NCBI GenBank assembly: GCA_936450465.1
Contig: OW388305.1
Location: forward strand, 37,519,187 to 37,583,186
From: Gibbula magus
Lineage: Eukaryota; Mollusca; Gastropoda; Trochida; Trochidae
Length of the DNA: 64,000 nucleotides
Direction: 5' to 3'
The notes beneath the pieces were generated by a model. The model saw only the letters and a program-made list of their open reading frames with translations. It was not told the origin of the DNA and did no database searches. Both the position numbers and the translations under genes were made by a program. This document shows, piece by piece, positions 9,195 to 20,647 of this stretch. Every line of letters begins with the position of its first letter. Positions within the stretch are counted from its first letter, which is position 1.

Positions 9195-9555
9195 TAAAAA
9201 GACAGATTTGGGTTGGTAGTGTTTAATAGGTCATATAATTAGTATACATTGAATGTGTAATTTTGACATTTGCACATGTTTAGTGATGTTACACAATTTT
9301 CAATGAAAACAAGTAATCAACATATATTTTGCATTTGAATGATGAATGAATTAACTTAAAATCTAAAGATGGTATTTTTGCACATATCGATACCAAATGT
9401 AATGCTATATGAAACAGTCTCTGTGTACCTTTAAGAGCTAGATACTGATATTATCAAACAGTTTTAAAAATATGGTAATACAAAAAAGAAACTGACATTT
9501 TGCTTGAACACTTGCAATCCCGACCAGCTGTGGCACTGCACTTTTGCATGAAACA

Positions 9556-10230
9556 TACCATATTTCCTCTAATAGACGTCCACGCGTTTATGTTTTCCCA
9601 CCTCCTTCAAAACGGGCTTCTATTGGAAACCCGACTTGCAAACATATAGAAATGCAATCATGACAAATACTCTTGAATATGAATTTGTTTTGGTGAATAT
9701 TTATTCTTTATTGAAAGGGACGAATGTTTTGTTTAAAGGCATTGGTTAACATAAATACATTACAATACATTAAAACTTTGCTCATCTTATCACCCTGCAT
9801 CTAATCTAGATCTGCCGTCTATACAAGGTGAGGTGAGTTTGGGTTTCAAGAGTATTACACTCATATCGCTGCTGCTAGTATTACGGCAGGGATAAAGCCC
9901 GCAATGCCATGTTGCTTTGCATTGCGGTGACACCTGCGAGCAACGGCTGAAACTAGCGAACCATGGGTGGTACTCTGAAATTCAGTGTAGCATTGCACTC
10001 AAACCTTACTGCGTGTAGAACAGTTCTCTACTGCAGACAAAGTTGCCGTGCCCCTGGCAGGATTCGAACCCCAGACCTCTTGATCCGAAGCCGAACGCGC
10101 TAACCACTGCGCTATCCCGCCCTCTCTATTCAAGGCCTGGCATTTATTTCTTCCAAACGGTCATAACCCAGCATCTATTAGAGACCCGGCGTCAATTCGA
10201 GGCCCGGCATCTATTACAGGAAATATGGTA
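9556..10230. mobile_element. MITE-P copy, split by a SINE
   Basis: The left end TACCATATTTCCTC at 9556 matches the right end as an inverted repeat (GGAAATATGGTA, 10219-10230). Subterminal taatagacg and ctattacagg also pair. A complete SINE-A with its own target duplication sits inside at 9827-10124. Without it the element is about 370 bp. TA at both ends is the probable target. Other members are at 41895 and 59038. Confidence 0.7.
9818..10135 (-). mobile_element. Full-length SINE-A with target duplication
   Basis: This is the best reference copy of the family. The element spans about 9829-10124 and is flanked by tctatacaagg (9818-9828) and tctattcaagg (10125-10135), an 11-bp target duplication with one mismatch. 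On the minus strand it starts with a tRNA-like head at about 10055-10124: A-box region tagcgcagtggttagcgcg and B-box ggttcgaatcc. A body of about 200 bp follows. It ends in an aaacccaaactcacctcacc-type tail near 9829. Retroposition by a partner LINE is inferred from these features. Confidence 0.88.
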
Positions 10231-10830
10231 CGTACACTACTGAACTCAGAAATATATTCTTAGAACTGTGCCAAAGCATTTTTTAGAAGAGTGAGACACA
10301 CTGTCGACATGACAAAGGTTTATGGATGACTAACTTTTTATTTTAACAATAAAGACATTTCAGTAGAGAACCTTCACCATCAAGGAAACATCCTGGAACC
10401 ATCCTCTGATAAACCGTTCTTTGCCAACATTTTTGTTGTGTCAAGGGACGTACATGGTTAAACTCTTGTCAGTCATTGTTACTAATAGTTCCCAAGTGGA
10501 TGGATTTTACGATAAAAAAGACATCAATCTTTTTTTTTGTTCTAAATTATTCAACCTTAAAATTCACATGGGCCTCATAATTTGCTCCTACCTTTCGAAA
10601 AACACTTCATCAAATATTTATGGGCTGCTTGTGAAACAGCTCAAGAGAATAAGAGAATTGTTTGAAAGACATTTTTTAATGGATGTCAAATGGGAACAAA
10701 TTCATAAATGTCTTGTATACTTTTTCATAGCAATATTGTGCTTCGAAATTATAAAACAAAGCATGACATTTCATGTTTGAAATATAAGCTCATTATGACA
10801 GTCTTTACATGTAGAATGAACAAGAATTAA

Positions 10831-10965
10831 GGTGCTGTAGCACGATTTCCTTTCTGAAATAATGTGCTCTCACAAAATATAAATAAGTGTTTCCAATGGT
10901 TAAATAATACTCCGGAATAATAAAAAAAAAGTATGTACATGGTGTATGATATGGTTTACTTTAAT
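10831..10965 (+). mobile_element. MITE-T2 copy, right-truncated
   Basis: It starts after TTAA (10827-10830) with ggtgctgtagcacgatttcc. It continues through family blocks (ctttctgaaataa, ccaatggttaaataatactcc) and fades after 10965. Confidence 0.5.
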
Positions 10966-12040
10966 ATTAATAAATGGATAATAGACAAATTTATATTCTC
11001 TAAAATTATGTCATCAGACTTTTACAAAATTCTTGCAAATTGCTGTGTAACCCTAGCTCTCGCAACATACAAAATGGACGCTCATTCACTATAAATCATA
11101 CAACGCAGTTGCTATGGTAATAATCTCTATCACTGAACCATGAATTTAGCAAGTTTACAAATTATTTAAATGTGATTATTTATTTTCACTATGACAATTG
11201 GCTACCTTTTAGATTATGTTATAAGGATGTGTATAATAAGAATGTTATATATATATTTCTGTCTGTCCACACAACTTTGGTGTACGTATTCTTGATTCTG
11301 TTGAACGTACCTTACTATCAACTGAGTAGCTTTGAAAATTTATCAAAATTCATTTTCAAATCAATCTGGAATTCTGTCTGGAACTAACAAACATCATACA
11401 TATTGAATCAGTTTTGTATTATGTAAGTTAAGCATAATACTGTGTCAGCATATCCAACTATCAATTGGGGGGATTAAGAAACGATTCAAAATTCATTCAT
11501 CATCTCGTCATCAACAATCTGAGATTCCTGATAATTGATGTATCTGTCTCCACTAATAAGCATGATATTTATTTAACCAGTGTTGTGACCCTACCCCAGA
11601 TATTGATGGGGCATGCAGCAGACTAAACTAATGTTGCTAATCTATAATTGATTTCACAGCTTGCATCCATTATCTGATAGCTGATCAAATGTCTTCTTCC
11701 TCGTCCCCGAGACACTCCTGATCCCCTTGGCCCTTCTGGTTCAAGCAGGACTCGATCATGCCTTTGGACTGTGCACAAACAAGCTCGAAAAATATATATC
11801 CTTAATGTGTTATTTTGACAAGGGTCTTGAGTAAGAATGCTGATAGGTATTTCGCATGTTGCTTCGACCAGTTTATAGCCAGCACATTTAATATTAAGTT
11901 GTCAACTTAGCACCTTCCACACCTTCAATGTCCCAAATTTGTCAAAATATCCATTTTCCATGTCTCCCTTGTTTATGGCCATGTTTTCTACCCAAATTCC
12001 AAGAAGTCACCCTTTGTACACCCAACTACAACTCCAGTAT
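10966..12040. other. No gene seen
   Basis: AT-rich sequence with only short open frames and no recognised repeat. Confidence 0.4.
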
Positions 12041-12044
12041 ACCC

Positions 12045-12306
12045 AAGTCTCCTTCCATCACTAACCCTCCCCTCCTTCCCTTCTCCCTCTCTTTCCCTCC
12101 CCTCCCTCCACCCTTTCCCCCTGTCATTCCCCTCTCTCCCTCCCCTCCAATTTTCTTTCCCCTTCCTCCCCTCCTGTTTCCCTCCCATTCCCCTTACCCT
12201 TCCTCCCCTCCCATTTCCCTCCCATTCCCCTTACCCTCCCTTTCCTACCATTCCCCTCCACTCCCCCTCCACTCCCCTCCTCTCCCCTCCCCTCCCCTCT
12301 GCTCCT
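12045..12306. repeat. Pyrimidine-rich CCCTT low-complexity tract
   Basis: About 260 bases of almost pure C and T on the plus strand (tccctccctccc, cccctcccctcc), as irregular 5-bp CTCCC-type units. Such mirror-symmetric homopurine-homopyrimidine DNA can form triplex (H-DNA). Proline/serine-rich or glycine/arginine-rich translations are artefacts. Confidence 0.85.
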
Positions 12307-12767
12307 GCAATTTCAGCATCAATTAATCCTGTGCAAGTAATCCCCAGTCTTATCAATAAACCTATTGGACACTGCAAAAAGGTCAACAATCAGTATGAAA
12401 AAGCAAGAACTTTTCCAATGCCCCTCCATTAGCAAATGGGGAATCAAGCTGGGATATCTGCTTATCTTCCTCGTCCGATCCGTCAAAATCAAACCTTTTC
12501 TTATTTATACGGTATCATCAGCTGATTGCAACTTCAACCGTGCCAGCTTGTTCGTAATAGGTTTCAAATGTCACATTTCTGCAGCTTTTTTGCGCTTGAA
12601 AATATTTAAACTTTGGTGAAATGACATTGGATAAAGAGGGGTGATGTTCGGACTTAGGTACAATTAAATGGTAGGCACTATATGCATGCCATAATGTAAA
12701 ATTCCTCACACACAATTCTATAACCTTTATAAAGATTGAAAATAAATTTATATTGAAATATACTACT

Positions 12768-12957
12768 TGGCAATGACCAGGTTTGGCAATGACCAGGTTG
12801 GGCAATGACCAGGTTTGGCAATGACCAGGTTGGGCAATGAACAGGTTTGGCAATGACCAGGTTTGGCAATGACCAGGTTTGGCAATGACCAGGTTGGGCA
12901 ATGACCAGGTTGGGCAATGACCAGGTTTGGCAATGACCAGGTTGGGCAATGACCAGG
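12768..12957. repeat. 15-bp minisatellite, about 12 units
   Basis: The unit is ggcaatgaccaggtt with T or G as the variable base before the next gg. Because 15 is a multiple of 3 the array stays open on the minus strand and yields a WSLPNLVIA / QPGHCQT repeat, an artefact of period. Confidence 0.92.
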
Positions 12958-13465
12958 ACAATTTGAGGAGGAAACAAATGAAACATAATGAAAAATTTTT
13001 GAAAAAAATCAATTTAAAAGAAAATTATATTCAGAGTCTAAATGTGACACATATTGCGAGGTTTTCAAAATTACATTAGCAGAATTTGATTTTTTAGAAA
13101 TTTTGTTAGATCAATACATGTTCTATTTTAAAATTCCAGAAAATATAAGGATTCCTTGAGCATTCAAATTTGGGGGTCAGATTCTGACTAATTTTTTTTA
13201 AAGAATATATCAAAATCAAAATTTTTATCATTTCAATTCACTGAAGTTAAGTCTCTTACTAATATCAGATAAAACAATTCCAGAATATGATATAAACATA
13301 CTTGATAAGAACAAATTTCAATTAACAAGATGTCATATTATAAATAAAGAGATGAGAGGCGAGGAGTGAATTAAATCTATTGTGTTTGGATTTTTAAAAA
13401 AAAGATATTGAATAATTGTATATCTAATGAAAATGTTACATCATTAACCAAAATATAATTAGCAA
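12958..13465. other. No feature seen
   Basis: AT-rich spacer between two minisatellites. Confidence 0.4.
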
Positions 13466-13770
13466 TCAATGATCATTCAAAATATCAAAGAACGGTTAAA
13501 ATATCAATGAATCATTCAAAATATCAAAGAACGGTTAAAATATCAATGAATCATTCAAAATATCAAAGAACAGTCAAAATATCAATGAATTATTCGAAAT
13601 ATCGTAGAATGGTCAAAATATCAATAAATTATTCAAAATATCAAAGAATGGTCAAAATATCATTGAATTATTCGAAATATCAAAGAATGGTCAAAATATC
13701 AATGAATTATTCGAAATATCAAAGAAGAGTCAAAATTTCAATGAATTATTCCAAAAACCATCAAAATATA
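13466..13770. repeat. 39-bp tandem repeat, about 7-8 units
   Basis: Units read aatcattcaaaatatcaaag then aacggttaaaatatcaatg, with later units drifting (attattcgaaatatc). The period is 39, so one plus-strand frame stays open as a 13-residue repeat (MNHSKYQRTVKIS). No start context or domain supports a real protein. Confidence 0.9.
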
Positions 13771-14147
13771 TCGTAAACTTTTACAAAGCAAGAGGATAAG
13801 ACGTACCGGTACTACTTTAAAGAAGACGTAATTACTGCTATCGACAGTTAACGGTGATGCTTTTAGGCTTGAGGCAGGGTATCAATTTCCTATGGAAATT
13901 CCTCGACTCAATGAGTGATAATGGGCGTACTTAACTTCAATATAACATAGTCCAAATCACACTATCCAAATCTGGAAAATCGCGTTAAAAGGATTTCATG
14001 AGGAAAGTAAAAACATTTCTTCATGTCATTATAAGTAAGGAGATGAAAATTTTGCTTTGAGGCAGAATGTAATCAACCTAGTTAAGTCTTTTATGTGTTT
14101 TTGTATATACTGTATATACATACAATGTATTATTCCAGATGATTAAA

Positions 14148-14225
14148 GACGTGTCCCTGGCAGATCCGGAGGGGGGTTCGGGGGTTTGAAAGGCCTCCAA
14201 ACCTGGGTGATCCCTCCTCCCTTTT
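14148..14225. mobile_element. MITE-G fragment
   Basis: The sequence tggcagatccggagggggg followed by ttcgggggtttgaaagg matches the left ends of the elements at 28273 and 49771. The right half is not recognisable. Confidence 0.45.
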
Positions 14226-15076
14226 CAATATGTAAATCGATTTCGGATCCATCTATGCTTAAAGCCGAAATATCAATCCAAATTACAATGTGTTTTAGTA
14301 TATTTCAATGTATATACGTTGTGTGTCTGCAGAATAAAGAATAAGAGAAGGTATTATCCAGAATTTTTTGGAACTTTTTTTTTTATTGTATATAATTGTA
14401 TTGTGTACATATTGTATTTATATGTATTCCACCTCTAACGTCTTTTCAAAGACTTTCAATGTATATACTTCATATTTTTGTCAATATCATACTGTGATAG
14501 GACCTTTGAAAGTGCTGAAAGATATTTCTTAACCCTTTGTCTGTGGATCTTAAAATATTCTTGTATAGTCTATCTTTAGTCAGCTGCAAATCCATGACTA
14601 TTTTCTTTGAGAGTTATGGTTGTTTAAAGTGACTATTCTGCATTATCTGCCATCTTGGATTTTTTGGCATTAAGTGGTAAGAACAACATGCTGTATTATA
14701 AAATTTTTTACAACTTTTTAATAATAAAACAGATACATTGATAACATATTTATGAAGTAACAAAACATTTATCATTAGACTTATCAACAATGTCTTGTTG
14801 TTTCGTAAAATATTTTTCCACACTTAGAATTATCACCAATGAACAAATATGCACTAATCTTTATCAAATTGTCAAATATTTAAAGTCATCAAAATATGAT
14901 CCTTAGTTATATTTTCAACTGGATTATGTCTTGATCATGTAATGAACATTTATTATATGATTGCAGGTGAAATACCGAGATCTATCAATGCAAATAAACC
15001 GTACGTGTTATCAGTCACTAGTGAAAATAACAATGAACTGTGTTATCAGTTACTAATGACTGATATAACAATGACC

Positions 15077-15110
15077 TGACGTCATAAAACAATGCTCCGA
15101 CGTCATGACG
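15077..15110. promoter_or_regulatory. Clustered TGACGTCA / CGACGTCATGACG sites
   Basis: A perfect CRE palindrome at 15077-15084 is followed at 15098-15110 by an overlapping pair of TGACG half sites. They sit in the extra DNA of the dispersed repeat. A similar cluster occurs at 52257. Function is unproven. Confidence 0.25.
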
Positions 15111-15214
15111 TTACATTGTTCCTGAGGCGGCAGGCTCATTCTGGAGCCAACTTAACTTAAATGCAAGTAGATTTCGGTGAATATGTAAGGATTTGGTCAT
15201 ATAATAAATAGAAA

Positions 15215-15356
15215 ATTTGTCTTTTCTTGACAAATACCATGTTTATCTCATCTCGTGAGATATATAGAAACTTGAAATATTATCACTCGTGGCTGCGCCT
15301 AAACTTTCTACCTCACTCGATGAGATAAACATGGTATTTGTCAAGAAAAGCCAAAT
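15215..15356. mobile_element. Foldback element with 45-bp arms
   Basis: The left arm 15215-15260 (atttgtcttttcttgacaaa...) is the near-perfect reverse complement of the right arm 15311-15356 (...ttgtcaagaaaagccaaat). The spacer is about 50 bases. Fewer than five mismatches suggest a recent foldback or MITE. Target duplication is not obvious. Confidence 0.75.
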
Positions 15357-16186
15357 ATCCCTTATATATTTATAAACAGGAATATCCTCTTGAATTTCAT
15401 TTCCAAAAAAAAATACCTGTTTCTACTCGGAATTGTTTGACAATGAATAGAGTTTAAACTTTGAAAGAAAGAGAAAGGGCATCTTGAAAAGTACTGCTTT
15501 AAAAAATGTTTAAGAGAAAATACAAAAAGCAAAAATAGAATACTATAACTGGCCTTTGAAATAAAACATAATTTAAAAAATAATTAAAACAGTGCTAAGC
15601 ATTAAGAAGAAGAGTGACAAAAAATTATTTTCATTGATTGTCAGATTCATCCTTGAAGAATCTTTAAAATCTAATTTATTTTCTCTATCTCTATCACTCA
15701 CAAACAGGAAGATTTTGTCATTTAATTAGAAAAATACAAAAGAAAGATGATCGGATTTTCCAAATTCATAATGCATTTTGAAGATCAAAGAAAACAGAAC
15801 TTTTCTCCGATTGGATTAACCTGGTCCAAGACAGATAAACAGAACACTGAGGCAATGAAATAAGCATCTCTCATTTACTTCAAAGAAATATAGATTTATT
15901 GATCATTAGAACAATAATACAGCCCCTTTAATTTCAGAATGGGGATTGTAAAATCATATTCAAATATGCATTATTCTGCAATAAATTATGTTGAACTTTT
16001 TAGTATTTAAAAGAACGAAATTTGGCTTTAAAGCCCCGATGCTTTGATATTAATTGTTATCAATATCATCACAGATGAGGCATGCAATGCTTTGTTGTTT
16101 AGTGTTAAACACAGTTTTCAGGATTTTTCACAATGACTAGTATACTTTTAGGGAAAAAACCTGCATCAAATTATGGCTGTGTATGG

Positions 16187-16311
16187 CCCGCTTTCAAGAG
16201 TATTTCACTTATATCACGGCTGCTAGTATTATTGCAGAGAGAAAGCCTTGAACATGCTGCTATGCATTGTGGCAAAACCTGCAAGCATCAGCTGAAAAAA
16301 CTAGCGAACCC
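16187..16311 (-). mobile_element. SINE-A fragment abutting a minisatellite
   Basis: It holds the tail-side half (cccgctttcaagagtatttc, ggctgctagtatta, gaaaacctgcaagcatcagc-like). It stops at actagcgaacc, exactly where the 17-bp array begins. The tRNA-like head is absent. Confidence 0.8.
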
Positions 16312-17350
16312 TGAAGATGATATTACCCAGAAGATGATATTACATTAAAGATGATATTAACCTGAATATGTTATCACCCTGAAGATGATATCACCCTGAA
16401 GATATTACCCTGAAGATGATATTACCCTGAAGATATTACTCTGAAGATGATGTTACCCTGAAGATGATATTACCCTGAAGATCATATTACCCTGAATATG
16501 TTATTACCCTGAAGATGATATTACCCTGAAGATGATATTACCCTGAAGATATTACCCTGAAGATGATATTACCCTGAATATGATATTACCCTGAAGATGA
16601 TATTACCCTAAAGATGATATTACCCTGAAGATGATATTAACCTGAATATGTTATTACCCTGAAGATGATATCACCCTGAAGATATTACTCTGAAGATGAT
16701 ATTACCCAGAAGATGATATTACCCTAAAGATGATATTACCATGAATATGATATTACCCTGAAGATGATATTACCCTGAAGATGATATTACCATGAATATG
16801 ATATTACCCTGAATATGTTATTACCCTGAAGATGATATCACCCTGAAGATATTACTCTGAAGATGATATTACCCTGAAGATGATATTACCCTGAAGATGA
16901 TATTACCAAGAATATGATATTACCCTGAAGATGTTATTACCCTGAATATGTTATTACCCTGAAGATGATATTTCCCTGAACATGATATTTCCCTGAACAT
17001 GATAATACCCTAAAGACGATTCACCAAAAGATGATATTACCCTGAAGATATTACCCTGAAGATTATATTACCCCAAAGATGATATTCACCAAAAGATGAT
17101 ATCACCCTGAAGATATTACCCTGAAGATGATATTCACCAAAAGATTATATTACCCTGAAGATGATATTCACCAAAAGATGATATTACCCTGAAGATATAA
17201 CTCTGAAGATGATGTTACCCTGAAGATGATATTTCCCTGAAGATGATATATTTCCCTGAACATGATAATACCCTAAAGACGATATTCACCAAAAGATGAT
17301 ATTACCCTGAAGATATTACCCTGAAGATGATATTACCCCAACGATGATAT
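16310..17350. repeat. 17-bp minisatellite, about 1 kb
   Basis: The main unit is gatgatattaccctgaa (17 bp), mixed with 14-bp units lacking gat and variants such as gaatatgttattaccct, aaagatgatattcacca and gaacatgatatttccct. Higher-order blocks recur (for example 16340-16450 and 16640-16700), which indicates unequal exchange of multi-unit segments. The array starts inside a SINE-A fragment. Confidence 0.93.
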
Positions 17351-17519
17351 ATTAGCCGGGAGAAAAAAAAACAAGTGATAAAGTATAATCTTTCTCCTGC
17401 AAGTGTTTAAGCGCACATGTGCACGGAGTAGAGTAATCATCGATAAGTGCTACTGGCCTCTCCTCTTCACGCCTCCAGCGCGACTGAATTGTTGGGCTGC
17501 TAACGATCTGGAAAGTGTC

Positions 17520-18065
17520 TGCTTAATTTCTTCTGATTGTTGGACTTGTCAATTGTTCTTATAGATTATACTGGAGCTTCTTTACATGCTCCAGAAAGTT
17601 TTAAATTGCTAATGAACATTGTGAAATTAACCCTTTCACTGTTGATATATTGTGAAAATGCAATTTGTGGAATTAATTTAGAGGCATGTCTCTTCTAATT
17701 ACTTGTTGGATGTTCTTGTAGATTATAGTTTGAGCTTCGATTTTCACATGCTCCATGAAGTTTTAAAATGCTAATGAAGATTCTGAATTTAACCCTTAAA
17801 CTGATAACATATAGTTAAAATGCTATTTGTGGAATTAATTTAGAAGCTTTTCTTTTCTTATCACTTGTCAGGTGTTAATTCTTGTGGATTATACTGTAAG
17901 CTTCTTTATATGTGTTGAGATACTATGCAAAAGTTGTGTAATGAAGCACGATTTCTTCTTCTTGTTGTTCAACTTGTGTTCAACTTGTTTTTAACTTACT
18001 CACATGCTCCAAAAATTTTAAGTTACAAATGAACAATGCCATTTTAAAACTTTAACTGTTGAAAG
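17520..18065. repeat. Diverged tandem repeat, about 160-bp units
   Basis: At least three units share cttgtagattata, gagcttc...acatgctcca, gttttaaa.tgctaatga, aacccttaaactg and tttgtggaattaatttag. They start near 17545, 17697 and 17865, with a partial fourth unit near 17990. Divergence of about 20 percent implies age. Confidence 0.75.
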
Positions 18066-18404
18066 GTTACATATGTGAAAGTTTTCAACAAAGATGATTC
18101 TTTCAAATAAGATGCACAGAATGATTTGGCACCTATTTCCCAATCCCAGATTTAACCCTTTGTTAACAAAGGAATTCTTCTCTTAATGATTTGGCACTTT
18201 TTAACTCAACAGCTAAATCTTTAAACAAAATCCAAGTCTTTTCTTCCTCATTCTGCAGAAAAAAGAGGGACTGAAAACAACACCTTGTCTCTCTCCACTT
18301 GAATGCTGATTGGTTCCTGCTGTCTCCGCGACATGTCTACTTTAGAAGGAATTCAAACCATACCAACTTGCACCTCAACATGTCTGTGCATTTGGAATTT
18401 CAGA

Positions 18405-18570
18405 CTATATGCGTTGAAAAGTAGATTGATTTACATATAACATATAATTGGTGCATCGTAAAGCTACATTACATGTCTGAACGTGTCGAAAAGTAGATTG
18501 ATTTATGCCAACTTATCCTTCATGCATTCCAAATCTGCAAGTACATTTCTGAATGTCTCGAAAAGTAGAT
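18405..18570. repeat. Short diverged tandem repeat, three units
   Basis: The block tgaa.gtgtcgaaaagtagattgattt recurs at about 18412, 18478 and 18548, with intervening acattacatgtctgaa. Confidence 0.6.
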
Positions 18571-19360
18571 TAATTCTTTGCAGTGTACAATTGAAACTAC
18601 AGTGAAACTTACGATAGTTAGATTCATACGATTGTGTGTAGAAGAAGAATGGCCTAAAATTTCATGTGTTTGTTCATTGGCTTATTAACAGTGTGAAAAG
18701 TGCAAGTTAAACTGGTATAAATGCTGGAGCTAGTCTAACATTTAGCCTCTGAAATGAATTATTTCATAAAATTAAAAAAACTATTAAAAAAATTAAAAGG
18801 AGCCTCTGAGATGTGTTAATTTTCAGAGCTCAGAGTCTTGTTGTAGACTTGCCTAGGTGATTAAACAATTAAGGGGTCTGGATGACAGACTATGCTGGAG
18901 CCTGTGGCGACATTTAAACGTAACAATTTGATCTTTCCGGAAGAAACCTTAATATACCGGGAAAGTGAATATTTTGCTGTTGGACGGTTTGACTGTTTAC
19001 CTACTTTGATGGTACAAGAGCAGATTTATATATTATCTATTCAAAGGCATGTGTCTGAAGACAGACAGTTGAATGCAATAAATAATTCATTATATCCATA
19101 AATAGGTGGATAAATAAATAGCACACCAAATTTAGAAACTTTAAATATTTGATAGCACAGGTTGTAGTTGCATAATTAATATTAACTTGACAAAATGTTC
19201 TTTTATCTTATGGTGTAGAAGTAAATAAGATATAGTTTAGACATTTGTGGCGGGTAGATATATTTCCGTATTGGAATTTACCATTGAATATCTAGTAATT
19301 TTTCACGGATTACATTTAAGTTACAAAGTTTATAAGATTTATCATCTCTTGGCATGAACA
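18571..19360. other. No gene seen
   Basis: AT-rich. A 69-codon open frame at 18892-19101 has no recognised domain. Confidence 0.35.
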
Positions 19361-19535
19361 CCATGTGGCTATAGTTATGCATTGCGGTGAAACCTGCGAG
19401 CATCGGCTGGAGCTAGCGAACCATAGGCGGTACTACGCTGAAATTCAGTGTAGCATTGCACCCAAACCTTACTGCGTGTAGAACAGTTCTCTACTGCAGA
19501 TTAGAACCCAGGACCACTTGATCCGAAATCGAACA
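19361..19535 (-). mobile_element. SINE-A copy, tail- and head-deleted
   Basis: It carries catgtggctatagttatgc, gaaacctgcgagcatcggc, gtgtagcattgcacccaaac and gtagaacagttctctactgc, then skips about 20 bases of the usual junction into a decayed head (cttgatccgaaatcgaac). Confidence 0.8.
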
Positions 19536-19551
19536 TAACTTAAAGGGAAAG

Positions 19552-19990
19552 TTCTATCACGGATCTATTGATGGGCAGCAATTGCCATCTTGGATTCTTG
19601 GATTCTTCGCGTGAAATGAAAACATGCTATATTTAACCCAATTTTACACTTTAAAAAAAATAAAACATATACAATGATAGAAGATTCACACAGTAACATA
19701 TAACATATACTAAAACTAATAAATAATATGCTGTTAGTCCGTAGTGAAATATTCCCACATGCAGCATCGATGAATGACTTAATTGTTTATATTTTTCAAC
19801 AAATGTGCACTTGTCTTTATCAAGTTGTGAAATATAAAGTCATCAAAATATTAACTTCATTAATACCTTTCAACTTCACTATGTTTACGTTACAGTAGCA
19901 TAGAAGTGTAAACGAGAATATCATCTCGAATTTCGTTTCCACAAAAAATACCCAATAGAACCCTCCTTTTAACAATGCTATAAATTAGAT
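19552..19990. repeat. Dispersed repeat copy 2, uninterrupted
   Basis: Matches 14612-14945 and 15365-15440 without the intervening 415 bases. It shows the empty-site arrangement for the extra DNA in copy 1. Confidence 0.6.
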
Positions 19991-20387
19991 CAGATTACCT
20001 TGGCACTAATAAATTCAACAGCTAAAATGTTAAAGCTTTAGACATCTTCACAAAAATGGCTTTCATTTATAGCGGGAGGATAGTCTATATAGTTATTGCG
20101 GTTACAATGAAAATTTGCGAATACGTTTTACAGCATTATCTCATATAGTTGCCATAGTTTGTCATCATATTTAGAGGACTCAAGGGATAATATTGACGTC
20201 ATTTCTTCACTGTATTCTGATATCACACATTTAATTTAACACTTCCAAAGCAGATTACATTAGAAACGATACACGTTAGTAATTATATATATAAAAGAAT
20301 AACATCCTAAATTAAATTGGACTTTTTAAAAATAACACCATAAATTTTAAATCGGAGTTATACAGCATCATGATGTATCATAATTAA

Positions 20388-20647
20388 TTCGTTTTTATTT
20401 CCCTCAGAGTTAAAGGGGCAATAGCACATTTTCCCCTCAAAGAAGTCAATGAAATGTATTTGAAAAATAAAGTCACCAATAGTAAAACACCCTTCTCTCT
20501 TTGGAAAATCAAGTTAAAAAATGAGTGTACATGGTTTCGTAAAGCCTTGGGGATCGTTTTAGTTATTCGAAATAATAAAATGTGTTCACATTAAAATGGC
20601 CGCCACGCAATTTTTGCTTTAACTCGTTTTTATTTTTATCAGAGTTA
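20388..20647 (+). mobile_element. MITE-T1 copy, right-truncated, 25-bp flanking repeats
   Basis: The element begins after TTAA (20410-20413) with aggggcaatagcac and runs through the family blocks caccaatagtaaaacaccct and aaaatggccgcc to about 20621. It lacks the right TIR. The left flank (cgtttttatttccctcagagttaa, 20390-20413) is repeated on the right at 20624-20647 with a few changes in the middle. Confidence 0.75.

Larger units (their letters stand above)
14612..15440. repeat. Dispersed repeat copy 1, interrupted
   Basis: Bases 14612-14945 (tctgccatcttgga, catgctgtattata, ttatcaaattgtcaaat, aaagtcatcaaaatat) and 15365-15440 (aggaatatcctcttgaatttc, aaaaatacc) match one contiguous stretch at 19552-19990. 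About 415 bases at 14946-15360 are extra here and include a 142-bp hairpin. Divergence is high, so the pair is old. Confidence 0.6.

Noticed and set aside
10043..10243. Short protein with CPWQDSNPRPLDP motif (also seen at 32526)
   Set aside because: This is translated SINE-A sequence; the same peptide recurs wherever the SINE is in frame.
11928..12326. Proline/serine-rich secreted-like protein
   Set aside because: Translation of a CT-rich low-complexity tract.
12518..13012. Repetitive WSLPNLVIA protein on the minus strand
   Set aside because: Artefact of a 15-bp minisatellite whose period is a multiple of three.
16310..17350. CRISPR-like array
   Set aside because: Units are contiguous 14-17-bp tandem repeats with no unique spacers, in a eukaryotic context.
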